Assembly (NCBI RefSeq): GCF_900103985.1
Contig: NZ_FNIE01000015.1
Coordinates: 62,001-126,000 of the forward strand
Origin: Actinacidiphila guanduensis
GTDB lineage: Bacteria > Actinomycetota > Actinomycetes > Streptomycetales > Streptomycetaceae
DNA length: 64,000 nt
Reading direction: 5' to 3'
The translations under genes and the position numbers were made by a program. Positions within the stretch are counted from its first letter, which is position 1, and the number at the start of each line of letters is the position of its first letter. Shown here piece after piece: positions 1 to 10,191 of the stretch. The notes beneath the pieces are model-generated. The model saw only the letters and a list, made by a program, of their open reading frames with translations. It was not told where the DNA came from and ran no database searches.

Positions 1-838
1 GGCCGGCCGTTCCCGGGCCGCCGCTCCCGCCGCCCGCGAGCACGATCTCCTCCGCCCCGGTCTGCTCGGCCACCCGCACCTGCCCGCCGTACACCGCCTG
101 GCGCGCGGCCCGTTCGAAGGGACCGGCGCCGACTGCCGCGCAGGCCAGGACCGCGAGGACGGCGACGTTCGCCGCGAGGAGCAGGCAACGGCCGCGGCGG
201 GAGAGGTCGCCGCGGAAGAGCCAGAGCACGGTGGTGCCGCCCGCCACCGCGTTCACCCCGCCGGTGGCGAGCGCGCCCGTCAACTGGCCCAGGTACGGTA
301 GGAGGAGGAAGGAGAAGGCGAGACCGCCGACGAGCGCGCCCACGTAGTCCGCGGCGAAGAGGTCGGCCACGGCGCCGCCCGCGTCCTGCCGGCGGATGCG
401 CTGGACGAGGGTCATCAGCAGCGGCACCTCGGCGCCGATGAGCACGCCGATCCCGAACGCGCAGCCCACCATGGCGAGTCGGGCCTGGCCGTACCAGGCG
501 AAGACCGCGTACAGAACCATCACCGACAGGCCGCCGACCAGGGCGAGCGCGGACTCCACCGCGACGAAGGCGGCGGCGGGGCGGCCGCGCAGCCGCTTGG
601 CCAGCAGCGAGCCGCAGCCCATCGCGAAGACCATCACCGAGAGCACGACCGACGCCTGGGTGACCGAGTCGCCGACCAAGTAGGAGGCGAGGGCGACGAG
701 TTCGAGTTCGTAGACCAGCCCGCAGGCGGCGCAGATGAACACCGCGCCGAGCACGAGCACCCGGGCGGCCCGGGCGGGCACGGGGAGCGGGAGAGGCAGG
801 GGGCGGGAGGCCCGCGGAAGGCCGCGCTGGTCGAGCAT
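1..838 (-). CDS. speE: Polyamine aminopropyltransferase (spermidine synthase) with N-terminal membrane domain, 3' part cut by window edge
   Basis: Read on the minus strand from ATG at 838, the frame stays open to base 1, so only the first 279 codons are present. The visible part begins with a short basic/proline segment and then a series of hydrophobic helices, among them AARVLVLGAVFICAACGLVY and a stretch around GIGVLIGAEVPLLMTLVQRI. It reaches VRVAEQTGAEEIVLAGG just before the edge. This fits the actinobacterial spermidine synthases that carry a multi-helix membrane domain ahead of the methyltransferase-fold aminopropyltransferase domain. Family knowledge: the enzyme transfers aminopropyl from decarboxylated SAM to putrescine. 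The catalytic domain lies outside the window, so activity cannot be judged. A DUF2617 gene lies upstream on the same strand, a pairing I recall as common in Streptomyces. It could also be a related membrane protein that lacks the enzyme domain. Confidence 0.8.
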   Translation of the reverse strand, partial: MLDQRGLPRASRPLPLPLPVPARAARVLVLGAVFICAACGLVYELELVALASYLVGDSVTQASVVLSVMVFAMGCGSLLAKRLRGRPAAAFVAVESALALVGGLSVMVLYAVFAWYGQARLAMVGCAFGIGVLIGAEVPLLMTLVQRIRRQDAGGAVADLFAADYVGALVGGLAFSFLLLPYLGQLTGALATGGVNAVAGGTTVLWLFRGDLSRRGRCLLLAANVAVLAVLACAAVGAGPFERAARQAVYGGQVRVAEQTGAEEIVLAGGGSGGPGTAG

Positions 839-1149
839 GAAGGCACGTTATGTGACTCATCGGCTACGACTGGTCACCCACACGAGGGTAATCACCGGAA
901 AGGGGCCCGGGGTTGACGCTCCCCCGCGCCGTGCGGGCCGCCGCCGAGGCGTCCGCCGCCACGGCAGGCCACCGCCGAGCCGGTTGTCGGCGTCCCCAGG
1001 CCGGAAGAGCCACCCACGGCGATTCCCGGGCCGGAGCGACGCCGCCCGGCAGCGCTGCACAGGCGGCGCCGAAACCGCCCCGCCGGGGTGGCGCCGCCCG
1101 CGCGAAAGCCGCGAAGCCGCGCCCCGGGACGCCTCGCACGGCCCGGTCC
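839..1149. other. Intergenic 311 bp between speE-like gene and DUF2617
   Basis: No reading frame here has plausible codon use plus a start and Shine-Dalgarno on either strand. The part nearest 838 (841-905) is less GC-rich than the rest and probably carries the promoter of the spermidine synthase gene. I could not assign -35 and -10 boxes with confidence. Confidence 0.4.
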
Positions 1150-1668
1150 TCATCCCGCCAGGCACACCCGGGTCCGGGTCGTGACCAGCCGTCCCTCCTG
1201 CGGATAGGCGTGCCACGTACGCCACTTCACGCTGCCCTCCGCGCACTGCACGAGCATCGCGGTGAAGGCGTGCGGGTCGCCCGGGAAGGTGCCCGCGAGG
1301 CCGTGCGGATGGTCGGCCACCAGCGCGAGCAGTTCCTGGGCGCGGCCGGCGAAGGAGCCCGCCGACAGCCGCTCGACACGGGCGGAGAACTCGTAGTCCC
1401 ACGCGCCGACCTTGCGGGCCACCTCGAAGGGCAGCGGCGCCTGGCTGCCGGGCAGGCAGGCCACCGTCTCGGAGCAGTCGCCCCGGCCGGAGTCGACCAG
1501 CACCTGGTGGGAGGCGCCGAGCAGCCGCAGTTCGACGTCGGCGAGCACGCCGTCGCCGCCCACCCGCACGCCGAGCACGGCGAGCGCGGGCAGCGGTTCC
1601 TTGCCCAGGCACCAGGCGAGGTCGCCGGCCCGGGTGTCCGTGTACGAGGTCTCAAGAGTGGTGAGCAT
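1150..1668 (-). CDS. DUF2617 family protein
   Basis: 172 residues starting MLTTLETSYTDTRAGDLAW and ending RTRVCLAG. The N-terminal pattern (ML-T-x-Y-D-T-R-A-x-DLAW) and a later WDYEFSARVE segment are what I recall from the Streptomyces DUF2617 family, whose function is unknown. There is no signal peptide, membrane segment or obvious catalytic motif, so it is probably a cytosolic single-domain protein. The ATG at 1668 is preceded, on the minus strand, by a GGAG about 9 nt upstream. It lies upstream of and co-directional with the spermidine synthase gene, but the 311-bp gap argues against tight translational coupling. I am confident of the family call; no biochemical role can be proposed from sequence. 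Confidence 0.85.
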   Translation of the reverse strand: MLTTLETSYTDTRAGDLAWCLGKEPLPALAVLGVRVGGDGVLADVELRLLGASHQVLVDSGRGDCSETVACLPGSQAPLPFEVARKVGAWDYEFSARVERLSAGSFAGRAQELLALVADHPHGLAGTFPGDPHAFTAMLVQCAEGSVKWRTWHAYPQEGRLVTTRTRVCLAG

Positions 1669-2072
1669 GGGTGGGCTCCGCAGGCGCGCTGGGGATCACA
1701 CGCGCGGCACATGGCGGTCCTGCCGCCCTCCGCCGGCGAGGGCGGGGGTGCGGTGGCTCGTGCCGACGCGGGTCCGGATCGGGGATCGGGGCGATCCGTG
1801 ACAACCGAACCACGGATGGCAGCCACCGGTCAGCGTTTTTACCCTTCTGTGCGGACTTTCCATCCCTTGGGGGGCTTACGGGTTCAGGTGTTCCGATATG
1901 ACAACCCGGTACGCTCGGCCCCCGGACAAGGAGCCGGGACACCAGCAGGCGACGAGCCGGACGCGCCCGCAGACGAGCGGGACCGGGCACGAAGCGGGAC
2001 CGGACGCGAGCGGACTGCGAGCGGGCCGGGCGGGCGCCGCGAGGGGCCCGGGACGAGGCGGGAAGAGGGCAC
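1669..2072. other. Divergent intergenic region (DUF2617 / aminotransferase) with small inverted repeat
   Basis: 404 bp between divergent genes. A perfect 6-bp inverted repeat GGATCG-GGG-CGATCC lies at 1783-1797. A less GC-rich stretch around 1830-1910 (with GATATGAC near 1895) is the likeliest promoter zone for the rightward aminotransferase gene. No gene is supported; the short plus-strand frame from 1898 has no ribosome binding site and only low-complexity residues. Confidence 0.35.
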
Positions 2073-3269
2073 GTGAAGAACGCTGACGAGGCCGCGCACG
2101 CCCCCGGCGGCAGGCCGCTGCTGAACCGCCGGCTCGACGGGCACGGCACCACGATCTTCGCCGAGATGTCGGCGCTCGCGGTCGCGACGGGCGCGATCAA
2201 CCTCGGCCAGGGCTTCCCCGACACCGACGGGCCCGAGCAGGTGCGCGAGGCCGCCGTGCGGGCGATCCGCGAGGGCCGCGGCAACCAGTACCCGCCGGGA
2301 CCGGGCGTCCCCGAGCTGCGGCACGCCATCAGCGAGCACCAGCGCCGCTTCCACGGCCTGGAGTTCGACCCCGACACCGAGGTGCTGGTCACCGCCGGCG
2401 CCACCGAGGCCATCGCCGCCGCGCTGCTCGCCCTGCTCGAACCCGGCGACGAGGTCATCGCCTTCGAGCCCTTCTACGACTCCTACGCGGCCTGCATCGC
2501 GATGGCCGGCGGGGTACGCGTCCCGCTCACCCTGCGCGCGCCCGGCTTCCGCCCCGACCTGGACCGCCTGCGCGCCCTGGTCACCCCCCGCACCCGGCTG
2601 CTCCTGCTCAACACCCCGCACAACCCGACCGGCACCGTCCTCACCCGCGAGGAACTGGCCGCCATCGCCGAACTCGCCGTCGAACGCGACCTGCTGGTGG
2701 TCACCGACGAGGTCTACGAGCACCTGGTCTTCGAGGGCGAGCACCTGCCGATCGCGGCCTTCCCCGGCATGCGCGAGCGCACCGTCACGATCTCCTCGGC
2801 GGGCAAGACCTTCTCCCTCACCGGCTGGAAGGTCGGCTGGGCCACCGCCCCCGCGCCGCTCGTCGCCGCCGTGCGGACCGCCAAGCAATACCTGACGTAC
2901 GTCAGCGCCGGCCCGTTCCAGTACGCGATCGCCGAGGCGCTGCGGCTGCCCGACGCCCACTACGAGGGCTTCCGCGCCGACCTGCGGCGCAAGCGGGACC
3001 TCCTCGCGGACGGCCTGCGCACCGCCGGCTTCGAGGTGCACCTCCCCCAGGGCACCTACTTCATCACCACCGACATCGCCCCCTTCGGCGAGAAGGACGC
3101 CTACGCCTTCTGCCGCGCCCTGCCCGAGCGCTGCGGTGTCGTCGCCGTCCCCAACTCCGTCTTCTACGACGACCCCGACGCCGGCCGCTCCCAGGTGCGG
3201 TTCACCTTCTGCAAGAAGGACGAGGTGCTGGCCGAGGCGGTGCAACGGCTCAAGCGGCTGCGGGGCTGA
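2073..3269 (+). CDS. Class I/II PLP-dependent aminotransferase
   Basis: 398 residues from a GTG start with a purine-rich GGAAGAGGG upstream. This is a full-length fold-type I aminotransferase. Visible landmarks are INLGQGFPD near residue 42, the substrate/PLP region NPTG at 184-187, D212 and Y215 in VTDEVYEHL, the Schiff-base lysine K245 in SSAGKTFSLTGWKVGW, and a C-terminal arginine in QVRFTFCKK. The closest families I know are N-succinyl-diaminopimelate aminotransferase DapC-like and kynurenine/methionine aminotransferases of the YbdL type, which share this signature. The amino donor and acceptor cannot be told from sequence. The gene stands alone, facing the acetyltransferase gene, with no lysine-pathway neighbours, so a dapC symbol is not justified. 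It is cytosolic, with no sign of damage. Confidence 0.9.
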   Translation: MKNADEAAHAPGGRPLLNRRLDGHGTTIFAEMSALAVATGAINLGQGFPDTDGPEQVREAAVRAIREGRGNQYPPGPGVPELRHAISEHQRRFHGLEFDPDTEVLVTAGATEAIAAALLALLEPGDEVIAFEPFYDSYAACIAMAGGVRVPLTLRAPGFRPDLDRLRALVTPRTRLLLLNTPHNPTGTVLTREELAAIAELAVERDLLVVTDEVYEHLVFEGEHLPIAAFPGMRERTVTISSAGKTFSLTGWKVGWATAPAPLVAAVRTAKQYLTYVSAGPFQYAIAEALRLPDAHYEGFRADLRRKRDLLADGLRTAGFEVHLPQGTYFITTDIAPFGEKDAYAFCRALPERCGVVAVPNSVFYDDPDAGRSQVRFTFCKKDEVLAEAVQRLKRLRG

Positions 3270-3323
3270 CGAGCGGGCGCCGCCGGGTCGGATGCGCCCT
3301 GACGGCCCGGGGGCGCGGGGCTG

Positions 3324-3929
3324 CTACCAGGTGCCCAGGTCCGGGGAGGGGTCCGTGGCCAGGCGGGCGTGCAGGTGGCTGTCGCGGCGGGAGCCGTCCG
3401 GTTCCAGGAAGGACTCGCGCATCACGCCCTCCTCCGCGAAACCGGCCCGGGTGGCGGCGCGGCAGGAGCCGATGTTGTCCAGCGCGTGATCCAGGACGAT
3501 GCGGTGCAGGCCGAGGCCGCCCTCCGACGGGCGCCGGAAGGCCCAGGTGGCGGCGGCGTCCAGGGCGCGGGCGGCCACCGCGCGGCCGCGGGCGGCGGGG
3601 GTGACCCAGTAGCCGGCGACGGCCTGGTCGGGGATGCGCTGGACGTCGCGCAGCCCGAGGTAGCCGAGGAAGGCGCCGTCCTCGGCGTCGGTGAGGGCGA
3701 AGGCGGCGGTGCCGGTGGCCCAGCCGGTCAGCCGCGGGGCGAGCCAGGTCCTGGCCCGCAGAGGGAGCGGGGTGGCGGCCACGTTGCGGCCCACGGCCCA
3801 GCGCAGCACACCCGGGTCGTCCATGGCCAGGGCCACCTCGGGCTCGTCGGCCTCGGTCAGCGGCCGCAGGAGCAGGCCGTGCGCGGTCACCGTGGTGGGC
3901 GCGAGCAGTTCGCCGGGTGCGGAAGCCAT
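3324..3929 (-). CDS. GNAT family N-acetyltransferase (RimJ/RimL type)
   Basis: About 201 residues from the ATG at 3929 (MASAPGELLAPTTV). The body shows the GNAT pattern of this branch: GLLLRPLTEADEPEVALAM at the N-terminus, then LGYLGLRDVQR, then an acetyl-CoA-binding loop in YWVTPAARGRAVAARALD, then HRIVLDHALDNIGSCRAATR and AGFAEEGVMRESFLEPDG. Family knowledge: acetyl-CoA-dependent N-acetylation of small amines or protein N-termini, substrate unknown. An earlier in-frame ATG at 3935 exists. I prefer 3929 because a TAGGGT -10 box (3937-3942) sits exactly 7 nt upstream, the spacing of leaderless actinomycete genes, and there is no Shine-Dalgarno. It converges with the aminotransferase gene. 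Confidence 0.85.
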   Translation of the reverse strand: MASAPGELLAPTTVTAHGLLLRPLTEADEPEVALAMDDPGVLRWAVGRNVAATPLPLRARTWLAPRLTGWATGTAAFALTDAEDGAFLGYLGLRDVQRIPDQAVAGYWVTPAARGRAVAARALDAAATWAFRRPSEGGLGLHRIVLDHALDNIGSCRAATRAGFAEEGVMRESFLEPDGSRRDSHLHARLATDPSPDLGTW

Positions 3930-3936
3930 GGCCATA

Positions 3937-3942
3937 ACCCTA
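3937..3942 (-). promoter_or_regulatory. Leaderless-type -10 box (TAGGGT) for the GNAT gene
   Basis: TAGGGT on the minus strand followed by 7 nt and ATG at 3929. This TANNNT-N6/7-start layout marks leaderless transcripts in Streptomyces and Mycobacterium. Confidence 0.5.
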
Positions 3943-3992
3943 GATCGGCGGCCGCTTCCGGGCGATCGGGATACGACGCGGGCCAGCGACCC

Positions 3993-4141
3993 GGGACGTG
4001 CGGGTACGGCCTGCTGGTGGCCCGAACATGCGAGGTGCGGCTTGCAGGGGCCCGGACGTGCGAGGTACGGCCTGCGCAGGCCCGGACGTGCGGGGTGCGG
4101 CCTGCACGGGCCCGGACGTGCGGGCGCCGCCTGCAGGGGCC
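3993..4141. repeat. Degenerate 30-bp tandem repeat, five units
   Basis: Units at 3993-4022, 4023-4052, 4053-4082, 4083-4112 and 4113-4141 (the last is 29 bp). Each starts with (c/g)gg-acgtgcg or a close variant and ends in ggcc, with ggcctgc in the middle. Decayed copies may continue to about 4200. The 30-bp period keeps all six frames open, which creates long spurious reading frames. It lies in the untranslated space between the GNAT promoter and the ybjN/clpB terminator. Confidence 0.8.
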
Positions 4142-4330
4142 GGGTGCGAGCTGCGAGGCCCGACGTGCGGAACCGCGCCCTTGAGCGTGCGGGGTGCGGT
4201 CCGGGAAGCTGCGAGGTCTGCCGCACGGGCACGGGAGCGACGCCGTACGCCGCCGGGCGGACCATGTACGTGGGGGTATGTGGGGCCCGAAGCCGTACCT
4301 GCGCCCGCTGCCCGAGCCCCCGGACGCACA

Positions 4331-4369
4331 GCGGCCGGCCAGGGCACACCGTGGTGCCCGGCCGGCCGC
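4331..4369 (-). terminator. Hairpin downstream of YbjN-domain gene / clpB
   Basis: Arms gcggccggcc-gggcac and the matching gtgccc-ggccggccgc form a long GC-rich hairpin with small bulges, about 55 nt past the stop of the YbjN-domain gene. There is no U tract, as is usual for Streptomyces terminators. Confidence 0.6.
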
Positions 4370-4424
4370 TCGACGTCCGGGGGAAAGCGCGAGGCAGGGC
4401 CTCACAGGGGGCCGCGGGCCTCAG

Positions 4425-4942
4425 TCAGTCGTCCGCGCCCGCCTCGCCGTCCTCCTCCAGGCCCAGCCGCTCGCCGAGCCACTTGTTGAACTCGATCGAC
4501 GCCTGGATCCAGCTGACGGTGGTGGCCGCGAAGTGGTCGATGCTCACGCCCATGCCGATGAGCATCTGGGCCTCGCCGATCAGCCGGACAGCGCCCTCGT
4601 CATCGGTGTTCGTGTAGACCTTCGGCCACAGCGTCAGGTGGTTCCACTCGTCGACGGCCTCCAGCAGCTGCGGCTTCTCGTCGACGGAGTAGGCCCGCTC
4701 GTAGAAGGTGCGCACGGCGAAGACGTGCTGCGGGCCCTCTCCGCGGAACATGAAGTACGTGCGGAACTCCTCCCACGGCGCGAGGAGGTCGTCCTCCTCG
4801 TCGACCGCGTACTTGAGCTCCATCTGATCGAGCAGCTGCTTGATCAGCTCCTGGTTCGGGACACCCACGGCCGGGCCCGTGGGGCCGTTCGGCGTGGGGC
4901 CCTGCTGGCCCCCGAAGTTCGGAATCGAGGACGGGTCGATGC

Positions 4943-4946
<4 letters not shown>
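4425..4946 (-). CDS. YbjN domain-containing protein
   Basis: 173 residues from a GTG start. After a Gly/Pro/Asn-rich N-terminus, the segment PNQELIKQLLDQMELKYAVD opens a YbjN/T3SS-chaperone-like alpha/beta domain that continues through FMFRGEGPQHVFAV and EAVDEWNHLTLWPKVY. The C-terminus is acidic. In E. coli the YbjN family is linked to stress responses; in actinomycetes its function is unknown. The start overlaps the clpB stop (GTGA, 4943-4946), so it is translationally coupled to clpB and should share the heat-shock promoter. This placement suggests a role alongside the disaggregase, but that is inference from context only. It is soluble, with no export signal. Confidence 0.85.
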
Positions 4947-7561
<2,615 letters not shown>

Positions 7562-7632
7562 GGGCGTGCTGTCCTCCCTCGTCGTACATCCCTATGCTGA
7601 TGGGTAAACCTGCCATCCTCAACATGAAGCAA

Positions 7633-7653
7633 GTTGAGTCTATTCCACTCAAG
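7633..7653 (-). promoter_or_regulatory. HAIR element (HspR operator) upstream of clpB
   Basis: Arms GTTGAGT and ACTCAAG separated by 7 nt (ctattcc), one mismatch from the HAIR consensus CTTGAGT-N7-ACTCAAG. It lies 72-92 nt upstream of the clpB start. TTGAGT on the minus strand also looks like a -35 box, so HspR bound here would block the promoter. Confidence 0.85.
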
Positions 7654-7669
7654 GCACTTTCGGGGGCCC

Positions 7670-7707
7670 TGTGGACAACGAATCGCCGTGTGGACGACGA
7701 ATCGCCG
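7670..7707. repeat. 19-bp tandem direct repeat between clpB and the P450 gene
   Basis: tgtggacaacgaatcgccg at 7670-7688 is followed directly by a copy at 7689-7707 with one mismatch. It lies between divergent genes, 17 bp from the HAIR element, and could be a regulator site or a chance duplication. Confidence 0.6.
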
Positions 7708-7778
7708 GTGGCGTCCGGCGGGCCGCCCGGGGCGCCGCGCCACCGACCCCCCGCCTGGGGAGAAATTGTGGAAGAACA

Positions 7779-7808
7779 TTGAGGAAGTCGTGTCGGCGGT
7801 GCCAGAAT
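7779..7808 (+). promoter_or_regulatory. Possible promoter of the cytochrome P450 gene
   Basis: TTGAGG at 7779-7784, 18-nt spacer, CAGAAT at 7803-7808, followed 54 nt later by the start codon. The match to the vegetative consensus is modest. Confidence 0.3.
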
Positions 7809-7861
7809 GCGGACCCAACTCCCCTGGCGGTGGTGGGAGTTGACCTGGGGAGGGGCTTTCG

Positions 7862-9094
7862 ATGAACACCGTGCACACCATGGACGCCTCCGGTGCCGCC
7901 GTGCACCAGGAGGCGGCCGCGCTGCGGGAGGCGGCCGCGGCCTGCCCCGTGCTCCTGCCCGACGGCGTGCCGGGCATGGTCGTCGGCCGCTACCAGGAGC
8001 TGCGCGACTTCCTGGCCGACCCGAAGGTCGCCAAGAGCCCCCGGCACTTCGCCGCCCTCCATCAGGGCCGCGTCCCGCCGCAGTGGCAGCTCAACGCCTT
8101 CGCACTGGTCACCGGCATGACGACGGCCGACGGCGACGACCACCGGCGGCTGCGCGGCCTGGCCACCAAGGCGTTCACCCCGCGCCGGATCGCCGCCCTG
8201 CGCCCCTGGATCGAGCAGCTCGCCGGCGACCTGCTCGCCGCGCTCCCCGACCGTGCCGGCGCCGACGGATCGGTCGACCTGCGCGCCCACTACGCCTATC
8301 CGCTGCCGATGGGCGTGATCAGCGAACTGCTCGGCGTGGACCACGGGTTCCGCGACGAGCTGCACGCCCTGACCGGCCGGCTGGTGAGCACGGCCAGCAG
8401 CGGCGCCGAGGCGATGGCCGCGCAGGAGCGCGTCCACGCGATCCTCGCCGAGGTGGCCGCCGCCCGCCGGGCCCGCCCCGGCGAGGACCTGACCAGCGCG
8501 CTGATCGCCGCCCGCGACACCGACCTCGGCGAGGGCGCCGAGCAGCTGAGCGACGAGGAACTCGTCGGCACCCTGCTGCTGATGATCGTCGCGGGCCACG
8601 AGACCACGCTCGACCTGATCACCAACGCGGTGCGCGCCCTGTGCACCCACCCCGACCAGCTCGCCCTCGTCCTTTCCGGTGAATCCTCGTGGGACGCGGT
8701 GGTCGAGGAGGTGCTGCGCTGGGACGGCCCCGTGGCCAACTTCCCCTTCCGCTACCCCACGACCGACCTCGTCGTCGGCGGCACCCCGGTCCCGCGCGGC
8801 ACCGCGGTGCTCGCCGGGTACCTCGCCGCCGGGCGCGACCCGCGCGAGTACGGTCCCGACGCCGACCGCTTCGACATCACCCGCCCGCCCGGCACCCGCC
8901 ACCTCGCCTTCGGCCACGGCGCCCACTACTGCCTGGGCGCCCCGCTGGCCCGCCTGGAGACCGCCATCGCGCTGCGCGAGCTGTACGCGGCCCACCCACG
9001 CCTCGCCCTGGCCGTCCCGGACGCCGAACTGCCGCCGCTGCCCGGCTTCGTGGGCAACAGCGTGGCCGGCCTGCCGGTACGGCTGGAGGGTTGA
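7862..9094 (+). CDS. Cytochrome P450
   Basis: 410 residues, typical of soluble bacterial P450s. The I-helix oxygen-activation motif AGHETT, the K-helix ExxR in VVEEVLRWDG, and the heme-ligand loop FGHGAHYCLGAPLAR with Cys357 are all intact. Family knowledge: NAD(P)H-dependent mono-oxygenation through a ferredoxin and its reductase, often CYP107-like in Streptomyces. The substrate cannot be predicted. No ferredoxin or biosynthetic gene is adjacent, so it is an orphan P450 that must borrow its redox partners. ATG at 7862 follows GGGGAGGGG at a good distance. It is divergent from clpB and separated from the next gene by about 70 bp. Confidence 0.95.
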   Translation: MNTVHTMDASGAAVHQEAAALREAAAACPVLLPDGVPGMVVGRYQELRDFLADPKVAKSPRHFAALHQGRVPPQWQLNAFALVTGMTTADGDDHRRLRGLATKAFTPRRIAALRPWIEQLAGDLLAALPDRAGADGSVDLRAHYAYPLPMGVISELLGVDHGFRDELHALTGRLVSTASSGAEAMAAQERVHAILAEVAAARRARPGEDLTSALIAARDTDLGEGAEQLSDEELVGTLLLMIVAGHETTLDLITNAVRALCTHPDQLALVLSGESSWDAVVEEVLRWDGPVANFPFRYPTTDLVVGGTPVPRGTAVLAGYLAAGRDPREYGPDADRFDITRPPGTRHLAFGHGAHYCLGAPLARLETAIALRELYAAHPRLALAVPDAELPPLPGFVGNSVAGLPVRLEG

Positions 9095-9164
9095 GGCACG
9101 GGCAGCCGCGGCGGCTCCACGGGGCATCGGCGCCGCCGCCCGCGCCGCGGGTTACCGTTCCGCC

Positions 9165-9590
9165 ATGTCGCCCATGTCCCGTACGGCCCGCCGCGACCCG
9201 TTCGCGCCCGAGCCCGCGTACCTCGCCTTCTGGCGCGAGCGCCACCTGTGCACGCTGACCACCCCGCGGCCGGACGGCACCCCACACGTCGTCCCCGTCG
9301 GCGTGACGTACGACCCCGAGGCCGGCCTCGCCCGCGTGATCACCAACACCCGCAGCCGCAAGGCCGCGCATGTGCGCGCGGCCGGGCCGAGCGGCGCCCC
9401 CGTCGCTGTCTGCCAGCTCGAAGGACGCCGCTGGGCCACGCTCGAAGGGATCGCGACCGTCAGCGAGGACGCGGAGCGGGTGGCCGAGGCGGTACGGCGC
9501 TACGCCGAACGCTACGAGCGCACCCCGCCGTTCAACCCCGACCGGGTGGTGCTGGAGATCGCCGTGACCCGGGCGATGGGGCATGTGTGA
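9165..9590 (+). CDS. Pyridoxamine 5'-phosphate oxidase-fold protein (F420/FMN-binding split barrel)
   Basis: 141 residues. The split-barrel signature is clear: YLAFWRERHLCTLTTPRPDG near the N-terminus, then HVVPVGVTYDPEAGLARVIT, then a TLEGIATVSEDAERV segment. Family knowledge: members bind FMN or F420 and reduce or oxidise small molecules. In actinomycetes many are F420H2-dependent. The cofactor cannot be settled from sequence. I choose ATG 9165 because TACCGT lies 6 nt upstream (leaderless layout); ATG 9174 is the alternative. The following gene, hspR, converges. Confidence 0.85.
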   Translation: MSPMSRTARRDPFAPEPAYLAFWRERHLCTLTTPRPDGTPHVVPVGVTYDPEAGLARVITNTRSRKAAHVRAAGPSGAPVAVCQLEGRRWATLEGIATVSEDAERVAEAVRRYAERYERTPPFNPDRVVLEIAVTRAMGHV

Positions 9591-9708
9591 CGGGGCGGCT
9601 TCCCGCCGCAGGGCTCCCGTCCCGCCGCCGACTGCACACCGGCCGTGGCTGATCGCGCTCCGCGGCGGAACCGAATGGAAAGGACAGCCCCGCGCCCCTT
9701 GGTGATGC

Positions 9709-10188
9709 TTATTGGCTCTCGCGCTTGGGGCGCCAGACGACCAGGGCGCTGGTGTGCTGGACGTCCTGGTACGGCACCAGGTCGCGGCGGTAGGAGGCGT
9801 GGACGGCGGCCTCGCGCTGCTGGACGAGCGCTGCGGCGCCCTCGACGGCGGCCGACAGCTCGGCGACCCGGGCCTGGAGCGCGGCCACCTGGTTCTCCAG
9901 CTCGATGATCCGCTTGATGCCCGCCAGGTTGATGCCCTCGTCCTGCGAGAGGCGCTGGACCTCGCGCAACTGCTCGATGTCCCGCGCCGAGTAGCGCCGC
10001 CCGCGCCCGGCCGTACGGTCGGGCGAGACCAGCCCGAGGCGGTCGTACTGCCGCAGGGTCTGCGGGTGCAGCCCGGACAGCTCGGCCGCCACCGAGATGA
10101 CGTAGACCGGCGACTCCTCGGTCAGCTGGTAGGGGTTGCGGCCCCGCGGGGTGCGGGGGCCGCCGGGCCCGCTGCCATCGATGTTCAT
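9709..10188 (-). CDS. hspR: Heat shock repressor HspR (MerR family)
   Basis: 159 residues. After a short glycine-rich leader, YVISVAAELSGLHPQTLRQY begins a MerR-type winged helix, continuing RLGLVSPDRTAGRGRRYS. A coiled-coil follows (IIELENQVAALQARVAEL), then a basic tail ending WRPKRESQ. HspR binds HAIR sequences with DnaK as co-repressor, giving negative feedback on its own operon and on clpB. Both targets with HAIR elements are in this window. Three base pairs separate it from dnaJ, so it is the last gene of the dnaK operon. Confidence 0.96.
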   Translation of the reverse strand: MNIDGSGPGGPRTPRGRNPYQLTEESPVYVISVAAELSGLHPQTLRQYDRLGLVSPDRTAGRGRRYSARDIEQLREVQRLSQDEGINLAGIKRIIELENQVAALQARVAELSAAVEGAAALVQQREAAVHASYRRDLVPYQDVQHTSALVVWRPKRESQ

Positions 10189-10191
10189 GCC

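Noticed and set aside
3993..4200. Possible CRISPR array at the 30-bp repeats
   Set aside because: Units are directly abutting without spacers and no cas genes are present.
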